Assembly: GCA_020744425.1 (NCBI GenBank)
Contig: JAGMUV010000001.1
Coordinates: 2,666,001 to 2,730,000 of the forward strand
DNA length: 64,000 bases
Source: Dactylonectria macrodidyma
Lineage: Eukaryota; Ascomycota; Sordariomycetes; Hypocreales; Nectriaceae
Direction of reading: 5' to 3'
Both the position numbers and the translations under genes were made by a program. The notes beneath the pieces are model-generated. The model made no database searches. It had not been told where the DNA came from and saw only the letters and a list, made by a program, of their open reading frames with translations. This document shows positions 21,137 through 33,396 of this stretch, one piece after another; within the stretch, counting starts at the first letter, position 1, and the number at the start of each line of letters is the position of its first letter.

Positions 21137-23209
21137 TCATGATCCCGAAGACGCAGAGTTCCAGTCGCTGCTCCAAATGAACGTCCCGCACCGCCATTCC
21201 GATTCCTTCTCCTTCTCCCCAGAGGGGCCAAGAGGTCGCGGACAAATGTAGAAGGACCGCCCTGTGCCTCGTATTAGCTTCCCTATCATATCCGAGACAA
21301 CGTTCCATGTCCTAGTACGTGCAGGCCCGCAAACTAAATATGGATCGCGAACTTACCGCAGTTGACGCCCGGCTTCTTGGTAGTGAGGCTGATGCAAGGC
21401 TCGTGATGCTCACATTCTGGGGCAACTCGCCTACGGAGGAGCTTCGACCAGGATTCCTTCGCTTCGATTGGGTCGAAGACTCTTTCAGAATGCCCGTTCG
21501 ACAAAGTCTCGGGCGGCTGAGGCGGAAGCCGCTGGCTAGGCGGACCGTTGGGTGAGCCAAGCGAGGTCTTTGTTGTCGGCGATGGCGTTGCTCTTCCCGT
21601 GCCGCCCACGCTTGGAGTCTCGGGCTGAGGCGTTGAGGCCTTTGGCTTGAAGAAACCTTGAAGCGTTCGTTGTCCCGTAACGGCTTTGTTCTTGGCGTTG
21701 ACGGAATTTGATGGCGCTTTGGTCTTCTTCAAAGCCCGCTCAGACATACTTTCACCTGTAGCAATCGGCCGCTTCGTGGTCGGTTGTGGGTGGGGATTTT
21801 CGGTCACAACCTTGTGCTTCGAGCTCTGCTCCAAGGTCGAATTGGGTTTCTTTGTGAACATATCGCGAATGCTCTGTCGACGATCGAATTCTGGTATCAG
21901 TCTCGCTGACAAAGGAAGCAAGTCTTTTGGTCCCCATTCGCGAAGACGTCGGTCGCATTGAAATGTGCCCTGCGCGTTTAAGAGCTCCAGGAGGGCATGC
22001 TCCTTTCCTTTGACTGTGAGCTTGTCTGCCATGGTCGCGAACACTGGGCAGTGGTCAGATCCCATTAAGCCTTCTTGTATGTTGGCAGAAGTGAACCAAT
22101 CCTTGATACCGTCGCTACACAGGATGTAGTCGATCCGACTACCGTTGTTGGCAGGCCGTGTATTTCGCTTGGTGTCCCAGCACGTATTCATTCCTTCTCG
22201 TTCAGGATGGAAACTGCGACACAAGTCCCACAGCACAGGTTGTTCTCTTCCGACATCCCGCGGGCCGTACACAGTTCCCTCAAAGATGAGCTGATTGAGC
22301 AGCCGACGAGCAGGCATGCTCATCCAGTCCGCTAGACTCAATCCCTCCCTCAGTAGCATCTCAGTCACGTTCGTGGAGTCGATATCGGAACGGATGATGT
22401 TCAGGTCGCCTGTCAAGATCACTTGTTTGCCCTCCGCGACAAGATTCCTGATACGCACGTCAAGCGCCTGGAGAAAGCCAAGGCGAAACTCATCTCGAGA
22501 TTCGTCGCGATTGGCTGGGCTGTAGACACCAAATAGGACGAAGGCTGGAAACTCAAGTATGACACATCGGCCCTCGGAATCCAGAGTCAATTCATCAACA
22601 GCACCTTCCAGCTGTCCGGGGCGCGGATAACCGCCAATCTGCTGCTCCTGTGGAAGATCTCGAAACCGAATGGTGGATTTGGGAGACAGGAGAGCACCAG
22701 TTACCCCCTCCTCTGCTCGAATCGGGGCGCACGTCGCATTCCTTGTGTATATGGCCACTCCGGAGTACCCTAGTAATTTATTAGGCATGAAGATGGCCAT
22801 GGGACGAGTAACCCTACCCTTTTTGTGCTTGGGCAGGCTGAAGAAGACATCCCAACCGGGCACGAGGACCATGTCATCTTGCAAATCTTTCCTCTGGATT
22901 TTGGTCTCCTGCATTATGACGATGTCTGACTCGAGAATATCGAACATTGCCTATGGGTCGCGTCAGTCGGGGTACCAAACAAGATGCTGAGTTACTGACT
23001 TGGAAGCTCCGTTTCTCTCTCCATGGTTGATATCCAAACGGGTTTCTGAATGAGTAAGCTAGAGACAACGTGGAGGCTTTCAAGCGCTGAGAGATTCTGA
23101 CCTTATGCCGTTGACTTTTATTATCTGTCAGCATGTAATGATGAGAGATGCGCGGTTGCGAGAAAGGAAAGAGCAACATACCATTCCAAGTGGTGATGCG
23201 AAAAGGCAT
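21137..23209 (-). CDS. APN2: Class II AP endonuclease 2 / DNA lyase
   Basis: Five exons on the minus strand (23209-23182, 23114-23102, 23045-23000, 22950-21357, 21261-21137) give 601 residues. The second exon is only 13 nt. The N-terminus MPFRITTWN followed by NPFGYQPW starts the exonuclease-endonuclease-phosphatase fold. VMQETKIQ supplies the metal-binding Glu, GVYSPANRDE and GDLN supply active-site residues, and GSDHCPV is the catalytic SDH block. Near residue 455 QRTLQGFF is a canonical PCNA-interacting box. The C-terminus is a GRF zinc finger (HHEPCISLTTKKPGVNCGRSFYICPRP continues across the last intron; Cys and His ligands in place). It repairs abasic sites in nucleus and mitochondria. 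APN2 is a standard MAT flank in Sordariomycetes. Confidence 0.95.
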
Positions 23210-23593
23210 CCTGTGTTGATGCCAAGGGCCCAAATGGGGGCACAAGGAGGCCTATAGGCCCTTTGAAGATGGTTTTGGAATTCAATGTATTCGGAGAATC
23301 ATATTGAGCTTGCGAAATAGTCAGATGGCCACCCTGAATATCGCGGTGGAACAGTGGTCATGACGGTAATTCGTAATCGGTGATCGCGCCCCACCTCGCG
23401 ATCCTGCATCTAGCGGTTTCGCGCCCACCGCACGCGGTCACGTGCCGCCTGATCACGGGCAAAGTTTGGTACCTTACAATTGAGGCACCAGTGATTGGCG
23501 GCGGTTCCCGTCTAACCGAGCTCGACCCAAGAATGACCTGATCATTCAAACTTGCTGTATCCCTCAACCCGTCAACGAACAACGTCGCCCACG
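23210..23593. promoter_or_regulatory. Divergent promoter of APN2 and COX13
   Basis: The two start codons are 385 bp apart, facing away. The exact GGTACCTTAC motif sits at 23468-23477, 117 bp before COX13. No other gene seen. Confidence 0.5.
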
Positions 23594-24325
23594 ATGTCCG
23601 CCGCTCGACAGCTCGCCCGTACCGTACCGCGCTTCGCCGCGCAGCTGCGCGCTCCTGCCCAGCGCCGCCTCGCCAGCACCTCCACCGAGAACGCCTTCAT
23701 CAAGGAGCGCCAGCACATCAAGGAGCACGCCGTTGGCACCACTGGTGAGTGGAATGATGCCCTAGGCCTCAATTGGGGCCATTGAAGGCATTGCTGACCG
23801 TATCAAGAACTGTGGAAGAAGATCTCGCTCTAGTATGTCGTCACCCCGTGGTTGAGTGAATTTACGAACCGAGCTACAATTTCGGGACTTCGGATGGTCC
23901 TGAACGACGACGCCTGATCGTGGTGACATTGATGGCAAACGTGCTAACCGATTTGAAGCGGTGTCTCTCCCTGCCTCATTGCTGCCGGTGCCAATGCCTA
24001 CTGGCTGTGGAACGAGCACTGGGACCACTGGAACCACATGCCTCCTCTGGAGGAGCGTACCGAGTACTCCTACCAGAACATCCGCTCCAAGAACTACCAG
24101 TGGGGCGATGGTGACAAGGTAAGTCGGGATCCCCCAATGACTCAGTACATATTGCTAACAACAATCCAGACCCTTTTGTAAGTTTAGATGCCCCAGTCGG
24201 GAATGTTGGAGGACGGAAGCGGACGATCTGCCCAGCATCGATGCCTCGAGATTGCGGATATGCTAACATCTCACTACAGCTGGAACGACGAGGTCAACTA
24301 CCACAACACCAACAAGGTTGCTTAA
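23594..24325 (+). CDS. COX13: Cytochrome c oxidase subunit VIa
   Basis: Five exons (23594-23744, 23808-23832, 23959-24118, 24170-24177, 24280-24325) give 129 residues; exon 4 is an 8-nt microexon. Residues 1 to about 28 are a basic, hydroxylated mitochondrial presequence (MSAARQLARTVPRFAAQLR). The mature part shows the family signature LWKKISLY, one transmembrane helix (GVSPCLIAAGANAYWLW) and the intermembrane-space segment with HWDHWNHMPP, YSYQNIRSKNYQWGDGDKTLFWND. It regulates and stabilises respiratory complex IV in the inner membrane. COX13 next to APN2 is the usual order beside MAT in Sordariomycetes. Confidence 0.95.
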
Positions 24326-25094
24326 GCTAGTAGCTTGTGACCAGGGTCATGCGTTAGACAATTGATGGACCACTCCTCCGGGAGGCACATAGTACATGTT
24401 TCCTAGATTCGAATTGACCAGTTATACCGTCGATGTCGCCCGCTGTGATGCATTGTCAATTGGCTTGAGTGACGTGTTTAGCTACCATTGAAGTGCCTTG
24501 GCTTGGCGCATTGGGAGATGTTAGAAGAAGCCCACTCTGCTCTATGACCAGTCTACTCCCACACTGCCTGAGCCCTAGGACACGGAACCGGTTTGCAAAT
24601 GGCGCATACAGCAGCGTCCATAGCAATAGTAATTGGCCGTACACAATTCAGGACAGCGCTTAGAAAAGGATGTGATCTCGCTCTGTTGCTCTCCTTGGAG
24701 CGAATCAGCCGACATTGTGTCATCGTCATCGGTTGCGCTGGTAATCACGTGATGGTGTTTTTGCAGAAGCACGGGCAAGGGTCGGGACTGAGAGGTCCAC
24801 GCGAAGGCGCAAGTCGCGACAGCCAGGATACCACAAATCGGCCACTTGACCCAGATTCTGAGGCCATCTTCGAATCGAAGGCTCGGGAGAGATATCCGGA
24901 AGGAAGGAACTGACTTCTGGGTCGCCACAAACCCCCTTGTTGTTGGTAATCATTCCGTGGCTGCCATGAACACCAGGACGCACTCGAACGTTCGGTTGCG
25001 CTTCCTTCGCTACGTGTAGCTGCAACGAATTCTCGGCTTGCTGAACGAGTCACCCCGACCGCAGAGAATCCCCAAACACCAAAGTTTCGCAAAA
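24326..25094. other. Intergenic between COX13 and APC5
   Basis: No conserved protein. A minus-strand frame at 24575-24928 has one hydrophobic stretch but no family resemblance and no support, so I do not call it. The last 100 bp are the APC5 leader. Confidence 0.5.
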
Positions 25095-27549
25095 ATGGCA
25101 CGCTATTTGAACCCGGCCAAGATCGGCCTTCTCGTGCTTGTTGAGCTCTACGTCGAGGGTGTGGTGCCAAGTGATGCAGTCCTGCCCGTCCTCTCCTTCG
25201 TCACATCTCATCTCATGGACCACGCTCCCTCGAAAACCACCGCAGACCGTGCCGCAGGATGGGCCAAAGCTCAGCGCACCGTCAGTCTGGTCATCGCCAT
25301 CAAGGACTTTGAGAAGCTTCTCGGCAGCTACCCATTCCTGATGGGCATGCCAGGACGAAAGCTGTGGGACCAGTTCCTCGAAAAACTCTGGAACATCAAC
25401 TCCCTGGACGCTTTGCATGAATTTTTCGAGAACCTGGTTGGCATGCTGGACAAGAGTAAAGAAGAACGGCGGAGATTGGCGGAACTCGGCGAACCTGAGG
25501 ATGAAGGAGGCATCAAATTGTCATTGAACTCGCCGCTGGGAACCTTTACCCGCCGATCCCGGCTAGAGTACCAGCGACTTCAGTTTCATGACTGTACCGA
25601 ACTATGGAAGAACTTTGTGCGATACCGACAACCCACGGCCCATTACCTGAAGCGGAAAATCCCGGGTTTTGGCCGACTCAGCTTCGACAACGTCCTCCTT
25701 CTAGGCGAGCGGGAGGAGTGGGATCACAAGGGCGTCATGGATCTGGCATCTGTGGCGTATGGGGACATGCTCACGGGTGACCTGGGAAGTACTGTCGCCG
25801 TCAGTACGGATGATATCGAAACTCTACTTGAGTTTCAGATTGAACAAATGCAAAGTGAGTAATGTCCTGGCCTGTCGATGGATTTTGGCTAACCTACCTC
25901 AGAATACGGCAACCGAATACCACTGGAGATTAGGCATCAGTTCCACGACCTCCTCAATGATAGCTTTGTGGTCCCGAGTCTTACACATTATCTCAGGTAT
26001 GTTGTTCGGGTCTAGTGCAGCCGTTTCTCGCCTGACCTTGACCAGCTTTCTCGACGCCTGGAGAGCAGGGGATTATCCCACCGCATTCGACTTCCTCCAT
26101 CGATACTTCGACTACACAATGCAGAACAGAGATCGCTTGTTCTACCAATACGCTTTGATGAACCTAGCAGTTCTTCAAGCCGACTTTGGCTGTCACAAAG
26201 AAGCCGTAGCAGCCATGCTCGAAACCGTCTCCACAGCAAGAGAAAATCGCGACATGACCTGCCTCAATTTTGCACTGAATTGGCTGTTCCACTTCGGCCG
26301 AGCCCATCCTGACCTCGTCAGGCACTTGGAAACCAACAGCATGTTGGGGGCAGGAAAAGAAAGCCTAGCCTTTCTCCGTGTCAAGGCAAAGGAAACGGGG
26401 ATGTGGACACTCTGGAGTTCTGTACTCCTAAGCGAAGCCAAGCTCGCCCTCGTCAATGGCGACAGTGTGGCAACAGCCCTTGAGTTCATGGTCCGGAGCT
26501 CCCAAATCATTGTCGAGAAAAACATGAAGAACATGTTCGGGTCTCAGCTTTCACTCTCAGCAGCCTTGTGGGATCGACTGGGACTGTCCAGTCTGTCATT
26601 TACGACCAGCGAAATTTTCCTCCGTTGCCACGCGAGATATTCTATTTTTGACGATGAGCTCAAGGTCACCTGCCGCGTTGCGCTGGGCTTGGCGGCTCGC
26701 GGAAAATACGACGAGGCGTTGGGAAAGCTTGAGGCTTTGGACGAAAATGCGCTGAGATCGTGGAAGCCCAGTCAATATTGGCACAAATACCGGGGTGTGA
26801 TCAAGCTCAAAAGAGATCTTCACCATAACAACCTAGAGGGAGCAGAGCAGCTCCTATCCCAGATTATGCAATCAAGGATGGACGACCTCGAACCTGACAT
26901 GGCCTTCCTCGTCGACACCCTCCATATCGATTGCTTGACACGCCGTGGCGATTTCCAGGCTGCTTTCGCAAAGGTCGACAGCCTGATGTCAAAGTTGGGA
27001 GACCAAAAAAAAGACGTGGCTTTGAGAGTTAAGCTGCTACTGATGAAGGCGTCGCTTCTCGACAAATGCGGGCGGACACAAAGAGGCTTCACTATCGCCA
27101 TGCGGGCCACGAGCATTTCCTGGCGAGCTCGCCTAGTATTGTCCCTTTGGCACTCGATCGGCGCAGTCGCTAATATCCTCGTCTCGCTGGCCGAGTTTGA
27201 AGCGGCGTCTCAGCTGCTCAACGCCGTCATCCCACGATCGCTCGAGTGTGACGCGACCGCGCTGACGGCCCAACTTTACTCCTACCTCGCCGATGCAAAC
27301 ATGGGCCTGTCAGGCAAACACGAGGCCAATTCGAACAAGCGCACGGAGTACATGACCAAAGCCCTCGCGTCGGTGCAGAAGTCGTTCGACCACTACACCA
27401 GCATCGAAGATATTGGCCAACAGTGCCAGATGATGGCGAAAAAGGCGATGATAATGAAGCTCTCGGGGGACATGGTTCTAGCCGCCGACTACGCGGCGGC
27501 TTATGTATCGCTACGGAAGACGGCCGAGTCGCTCAGTCTCAGCGGTTGA
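25095..27549 (+). CDS. APC5: Anaphase-promoting complex subunit 5
   Basis: Three exons (25095-25854, 25903-25996, 26046-27549) give 785 residues, the usual length for fungal Apc5. The start MARYLNPAKIGLLVLVELY is typical, and the central block from about residue 285 (FLDAWRAGDYPTAFDFLHRY, then YQYALMNLAVLQADFG and EAVAAMLETVSTARENRD) is the conserved ANAPC5/TPR motif. The remainder consists of helical TPR-like repeats. Apc5 is a scaffold of the APC/C ubiquitin ligase that drives mitotic exit. It is the last of the standard MAT-flank genes in this order. Confidence 0.93.
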
Positions 27550-27646
27550 TGAGGAATGGTGGATGATGACGACTTGCGGGAATGGAATATGGGGTCTTCC
27601 AAGTGGTGGCCACATCTGTTAGCGACACCGACCCAGTAGCAAGACC

Positions 27647-27731
27647 AATCCCACTGGCAAGGTCTAGTACAGTAAACTTTCCAGTAGAGTAGATACCTTA
27701 CACCTGCGGCGATAATTCTATGATGTTTGAT
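27647..27731 (+). repeat. 85-bp dispersed repeat, copy 1
   Basis: From AATCCCACTGGCAAGG to CTATGATGTTTGAT this matches 35232-35316 in the same orientation and at the same length with only about seven substitutions. The copy lies 12 bp before the transposase fragment, which suggests it belongs to a transposon end. Confidence 0.8.
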
Positions 27732-27742
27732 AAGTCATATTC

Positions 27743-27934
27743 ATGGATAACGCCTCATTCCAGTTCTTCTCCCCAAGCATCAAGGAAATGCTCGCCGAAG
27801 CAGGCGTGATAGTAGAATACCAATCGCCATACTCTCCAGACTTGAACCCGATCGAGTATTTATTCGGCTCATTGATTATTGTCGTGCAGTTGAAGGGCCG
27901 GGTAGAGTGTTGGGGCAGAAGATGGAAACAATAG
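27743..27934 (+). mobile_element. Tc1/mariner (DDE_3) transposase fragment
   Basis: MDNASFQFFSPSIKEMLAEAG followed by YQSPYSPDLNPIEYLF is the hallmark second-Asp to Glu segment of Tc1/mariner-type DDE transposases. Only about 50 residues are recognisable and no HTH or first Asp is nearby, so it is a dead fragment. Its base composition is normal, unlike the AT-rich relics after 44 kb. Confidence 0.8.
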
Positions 27935-28104
27935 TCTACTTTTATCTTAGTCTACGTCCTGCGTCTTCTAGTTTTCACATAAACAACATCCTTTCCAACC
28001 TCCAGTATTTGACTTGACTTGATAGCCGAGGGGAAGAGAGGGTGGGCATCCTGCCAGTGCGTTGAGCGTTGGTGAAGAGGGAGAAGTGATGAGCAAAGTC
28101 CGGG

Positions 28105-28419
28105 GTGGGCGAGGATTTTATATATACAAAGTCAAGCAGGTCTCAGAGGACTACAGACATACACGCCGGACTAGAAGCCTCAATCCATGCCTACGTGAAT
28201 ACTGTGACGGACTCGCTGACCCAGGTCCTTGGAGAGCAAGACAGACGACTTAACGCCGCACGAACAGTCCTCAAGCTCGCTGCCAGCTCCCTGGATAACA
28301 TCACTGCTACCTGCGATCACGACCTAAAAGGCCCTGCAGAGAAGATCATTACGCTCTTCATAAGCTTCCTCAAAGCCACGATCCTCGAACCGAACAACAA
28401 CCCAGATGCCCTGGCCTAA
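28105..28419 (+). CDS. Unassigned 104-codon open frame
   Basis: The frame predicts a mostly helical segment (ASIHAYVNTVTDSLTQVLGE to LKLAASSLDNITATCDHD and IITLFISFLKATI). I do not recognise the family. It sits between a transposase scrap and a gene on the other strand and could be a piece of a mobile-element protein. It is given only as a candidate. Confidence 0.25.
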   Translation: MGEDFIYTKSSRSQRTTDIHAGLEASIHAYVNTVTDSLTQVLGEQDRRLNAARTVLKLAASSLDNITATCDHDLKGPAEKIITLFISFLKATILEPNNNPDALA

Positions 28420-28862
28420 GCCCCTCAGCACAGCTGACACACCGTTCGATCTTGTTCCGCTTCACTTTTACAAAATCCGCCGGCATATTGTTCCTGTGCG
28501 AAAGGGCGATCGACCATCATTGAAGGTTTGGGCGGACATGGCAATGCGTGGGCTTGAGCGCCCTCGATATCGTCGATGGAGAAGACGGGAACGACGGAAA
28601 GATAACAGGTCTGGGGGAAGGGGGGGGGGGAATTAACATCACTGGCGCGGGTCTCTATCCGGTTGAGTCTGACTGAGTCGTGGATAAGCGACTGGTTGTT
28701 GAACATCGAATTTGCTTCTGCGACCAAGGCCACCTGACACGTCCGGCGCTTTTGCCTCGCTTAGCCAAGCCACGCTGCTGAGCGAGTATCCCTGATTTGG
28801 GCTGGGATCCTGTAACGCCAGGGCGAATCAACCCGGCCCGCTATAGCAAGCCGCGGCTTGTG

Positions 28863-31800
28863 TCATCGAAACGTCCCCTCAAGTACTGTTACAACTTTAC
28901 GCATCCGTGACGGCCTCTCACTACTTGCGCCCTGTAGATCCTCAGCGTCGTTTCCTTCGGCCGAAGAAACCTTCCGTTTAAGATCAGCCACCGAAGGCGG
29001 GTTGAGCGGCGGATTGCAAAAGCCCGGATACGGTGTCTCAGAGAACCTGGATCCGTCGCTGGTCGAACCAGTGTATGATCCCGTCCCGCTGCCTGACAAA
29101 CGTCTCGAGCTACCGTGTTCTTGGCGTCCAGGGCTAGCAGACGTTGATGTCGATAGCGAGCCAGAAGAATAGTTGTCAGCGTTTGAACGCCCAGAGGTTC
29201 CGCTTTTCCCTATTGTCGTCATGGAAGATGATTCACCCTCGGAGGATCCAGGAGCCGCCGATGAACCCCATGACATCTTCCACTCGCGCCGTGGCCCAAA
29301 TATCACTGCACCGTTTTGGTGGTTGGCTAGATCCACAACTTGTTTTGACATGGAAAATCGCATCTTAGACGACACGAGCTCCTGGATAGGGTGGTGGATC
29401 TCCTTTGGCAGCGCTATGCCTTTGGCACTACAAAGGCAATTCTCATGAAACGGGTTTTCGGCAACTGGATTATGCCATAGAATGCCGGGGGCCAAGGTGA
29501 TGGGATTGGTCCATTGGTCGCCTATCCGATCAATAATGTCTCGAAGATCGCTGACGCTGACGCAAAGGAGATGCCTCTTCGTTGGAACTGTTTCCCACAC
29601 CCGACAGATAGCGGGCGGGTTGTCGTGCTCCATCGGCGACGCCCGAATTATGTCTCCAAAGCCCTTTCCAAACAGGTTGATGGCCGGAATCGCCCTCGTG
29701 AAGTCAACCCAGCTCAGCTTATGGAGAGGCAGGGTTGCCTTCCTGAGATAGAAAGGGTCCCTATCCGTGGCAATGTCCGCGAAATCCCATCCACCAAGCT
29801 GATCGTGCAGACGAGGTTTCGCGTTGATGCCCTTGTACGAGGCTTCTACCCTAGCGTTGTGATCAATTAGTTTCTCCAGGGTCTCGTACAGCTCTTCCAC
29901 TCGATCCTTTAGCGTCGTCTGAGACGTGACGGTCTTCGTGATCGCCTCTCGCTGACCATTCGGCAGAATCCTCGTTTCAGTGTATGTGTACTCGTCCTTG
30001 GGGTAGAGTTTGAGCTTCTGATTTACGGGGTTCAAAAGGACATCCAAGGCCGAACTAAGCGTGGCGGGATTTGGCGATTCCTCGAACTTGTCCTGCTCAA
30101 ACAGGAACTCGGATCTAAATTTGTCCACTTTGGAGGATTCGAGGGACGTTCGTAGCAGGTGTAGGAGGGCTGCGCTTCCGTTCACCAGCCAACCGCGCTG
30201 TTCGATGACGTCCCACAGGGTGACGTATTTCTGGTCAATCCATTCCAGCTTCGCCTTGTAAGAGCCACGGGTGATTCGCACATGGGTGTCTTTGCGACCT
30301 ATCCCAAATGTGCACCCGCCAGTCACGAGTTCGCCCACGGAGAAGGTCACTTTCTCCAAAGCAAAGTCCCGTCCAGGTCGTTGAAGTTGTGAAGGCTTGA
30401 TGGCATAATCCATCCCCGCGGCCCCTGGGAAGGTATCTTAGCACCACATTTGGACCGAGAAAAGACTTTATGGCCTTTTCATGTTCGAAAACTTACCAGC
30501 ATAAAACTTCGCCTCTGAGCACCAACCGACAATGTGCCGTGCTCTTGTTAGATCCTTCAGATCAGTATCGACGTGGTCCATTGCGTCCAGGTCCGGGTAC
30601 GGAAGTCTACTACCATCTGGAGAGTAGTATAGATGCCAAAGGATCGCGTCGCTGAGCCTTTTCATCGGTACCAGAGCGGTTGAGAATCCTTTCAGAAAGT
30701 GGCGACCCAGGAAACGATTGATTCGCGGGCACTTTGTCAACCCCGACATGATATTCAGCGGAATCTCGAGCCCCGAATCATATTTAGTCCTCCTTGGGAT
30801 TGGATAGCCTCCCACCACGACTGGGTTTTGGAACAACTTATGCCAACATTGCCCAGCACCGGGAGGCTTGGTGTCGGCGGAGATTTCCTCTATGGCGAAC
30901 CGAATGGTGCAAATCGCTGGCCCAGCACTTGGTACAGACGTTTGGATCTTGGGGCGACAAGTTGCTAGACCAGATTCTGTGCATGACTGACGCAGGGCAG
31001 CTCCAAGCCAGGCAATTTGCTCCCCAATTTCTGCAATAGCATCTGCAGTCCCTTCAACCTGTACGTCGAGGTGGGACTTCCTGAAGAGGCATTTGACGAC
31101 TGATTTATCCTCAAGCTCTCCTATACGAAGTCAGTCCCCGAAATCCCGCAATAAAGTCGCGGCAGGTGACACCTACCGGACACCTCCTTTCCCAATACTA
31201 AAGCATCAGCCAAGAGTGCGAGAAGGGCCGGTCCAGTCGCTGCCCAAGTCTGGCGGAGGTATTCAGCACATGGAAGAGCTTGTGCGTCCGTGGCGGATCC
31301 TGTCAATGTAAGAATGTCATGCAGAAGGCGTCCAACATTAGAATGGTCGGGGAATTGTTCCTGTAGGAATGTCATCGGATTCCACTCCGCAACAAACAAC
31401 ATTGTATACCTCTCTGAGGCCCTCTTGCTGCTGACAGACCGGTTCTGCTCTAAGCAAGCCGATATTTTGGATTGAATATGAGCGCAAAAGTCATCCGCTT
31501 CAACAGGAACCAGTACCAGTGCCTTGATCAGCCTTGTCATCAACCACCTATATGCGACTGAATTGAAGACAGCGTCTCGGTACCCTCGCTTATCCGGCAA
31601 AGATGGCTGCTCTTCGATCTCATCGGGAGCGTCCAGCTGTTGGATTGCATCTCGGCTTTCGTAAAGGCATGGCCCGTCGCGCTCCGTCGCGTTATCTTGT
31701 GGAACATCCTTGAGCCATTGATCAATATACCAATTCCCAACTACCTCTTCCCGCTTTTCCACAGGGCGAATTGAGACCTCCTCTTCCGGAATACCCCTGG

Positions 31801-33396
31801 CAGCATCATTGAAGCGGTGTGCGATGTCGCTGTGACGCAGTTAGCTTTGGATGGCTCAGCCCACGAATCGAGAGAGAAAAAAGTCCTATATACATTCTGT
31901 GTTTGTGAACAAAGTACATGACCTCCTTTTCTGCTTTGCTCGAGCCTGGGCAACCTAGGCGAAGGGCAAATGACCTGAGTAACGGCGGCAGAACCGTTGC
32001 TAGGGTTCCAAGGAGCTCAACATCGGGAACATGGCGACGAAGGTTCTTGAGGATGGCCTCGGAAAGCTCTGACTTGTACGTATCTAGTTCGTCCTCCGGA
32101 ACACTCCAGGCAATTGAATATACGGTAGCGGTGTTGTCCGCATCCTCGTTTCGCGACTCGGTTGAATCGGGCTCAACAGCGAGCCGCGTCAGAATCATCT
32201 TTTCATCCGACATTGGCCCTGCATCTCTTCGCACGGAAGCGTACCCAGAATCCGTAAATTTTGCAACATCCGGAGGGTCGACGACGGAGCCCAAATCATC
32301 GGCAAGATTCAAGGGTTTTAGGTCGCTTAAGCCTTTTGAATCCTCTCCAGCGGCATCGGGCTCAACAGAAGAGGGCCTGTCATCGCTGAACTCCGTATTG
32401 GCCGACTCATTGGCTGATTCGCCAGCCTCAGACACGATCTGTATGCACTGGCTGATGCATTCCCTGGTCTGCTGGAGGCTTGCAAGTTGTTCAGCAACAG
32501 GTTCAGAAAACGCGTCATTTAAACGTATGGCGTCCAGTTGGCGGCTAATAAGAGCCTCGTAAGTCTGTAGACGAGCTACAAGAGACTTGACTGTGCTCCT
32601 GGCCTCGCCTAGACTGCTCTTGTCGTATTTATGTGCCGACAGGCGTTCGGAAAACTGCAGATGCTCTACACAAACTGTTTCAAACTTCGCAATCTGAGCA
32701 GACAGCTGAACACATATGTTGAGACCTCGCTGAGTGCTCTCCTTTTCGTCCATCATTGCCTGCCATTCAATTGCAACATCATCGACAGCCGTGGCGTCCC
32801 CGGCCCAGATGCGGTCAATCTTTTCTTGCAGGTCTTTTATGTGAGCATTCAGGTCGATTGTAGTATCGCAGATCATATCCTTATAGGCTTCGAGGGCCTC
32901 AGGTGATACAGTAGCGGTACGGCTGCAGCGACGACAGTGTAAGCCTAAATGCTAAAGAAAAAGAAGAGTATATCTTTAGAGCCACTTACAGGTTTGCATT
33001 CACTAGAGCAATGTTGATAGTGGTTTTATGTGCCGCTAGCATAGCCCTGAAGTCGTTGATATCTCCCTGAAGATATTTCTGCTTGATCCAATCTAGCACA
33101 CTCGGCCGTGATATGTCGCTAGAATTTTTTGTACATCGGGCAATGATTTTGCCGTACTCCTCGCATGCGTTACCACAGCGTTGAAGTGGACCCCTGAGGG
33201 CTTCGAAGTCGAGAGTTGGATTGCTGGCAATTGTCTCCAGGAGTGAACTCAACACCCCAGTCAGGTCGCTGAGTTCGTCCTTGAGCGCTCGGGCGTCCCT
33301 GTTCTGGCTCTGCAAGCTACGGATGTTCCGATGTAGAGTCATGATAGCCGTGAGGGCGAAGCCCGCGACTCCCAAAACGCTACTGACCGGGTCCAT
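28863..33396 (-). CDS. Large protein with fungal STAND-type N-terminal domain, 1424 aa
   Basis: Five exons on the minus strand (33396-32990, 32922-31894, 31829-31177, 31120-30497, 30424-28863) close in frame to 1424 residues. Residues 1 to about 135 (MDPVSSVLGVAGFALTAIM, then NIRSLQSQNRDARALKDELSDL and CGNACEEYGKII) match the fungal N-terminal domain of STAND/NLR-like proteins. A coiled-coil and acidic linker follows (about 150-330). The large C-terminal half carries blocks common to a widespread filamentous-fungal family: NPVVVGGYPIPRR, EIPLNIMSGL, RHIVGWCSEAKFYAG, GWLVNGSAALLHLLRTSL and LNPVNQKLKLYP. The end is a Ser/Gly-rich tail. I see no Walker A motif, so unlike true NLRs it lacks an evident NTPase. 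Role unknown; heterokaryon or non-self recognition is a family-level guess. Confidence 0.75.

Larger units (their letters stand above)
27550..28862. other. Transposon-scrap interval between APC5 and the STAND-type gene
   Basis: Holds an 85-bp dispersed repeat, a mariner-type transposase fragment and one unassigned open frame, listed separately. A G-rich run lies near 28612-28630. Otherwise nothing recognised. Confidence 0.5.

Noticed and set aside
24575..24928. Minus-strand frame with a hydrophobic segment between COX13 and APC5
   Set aside because: No family resemblance; overlaps several other frames in a promoter region.
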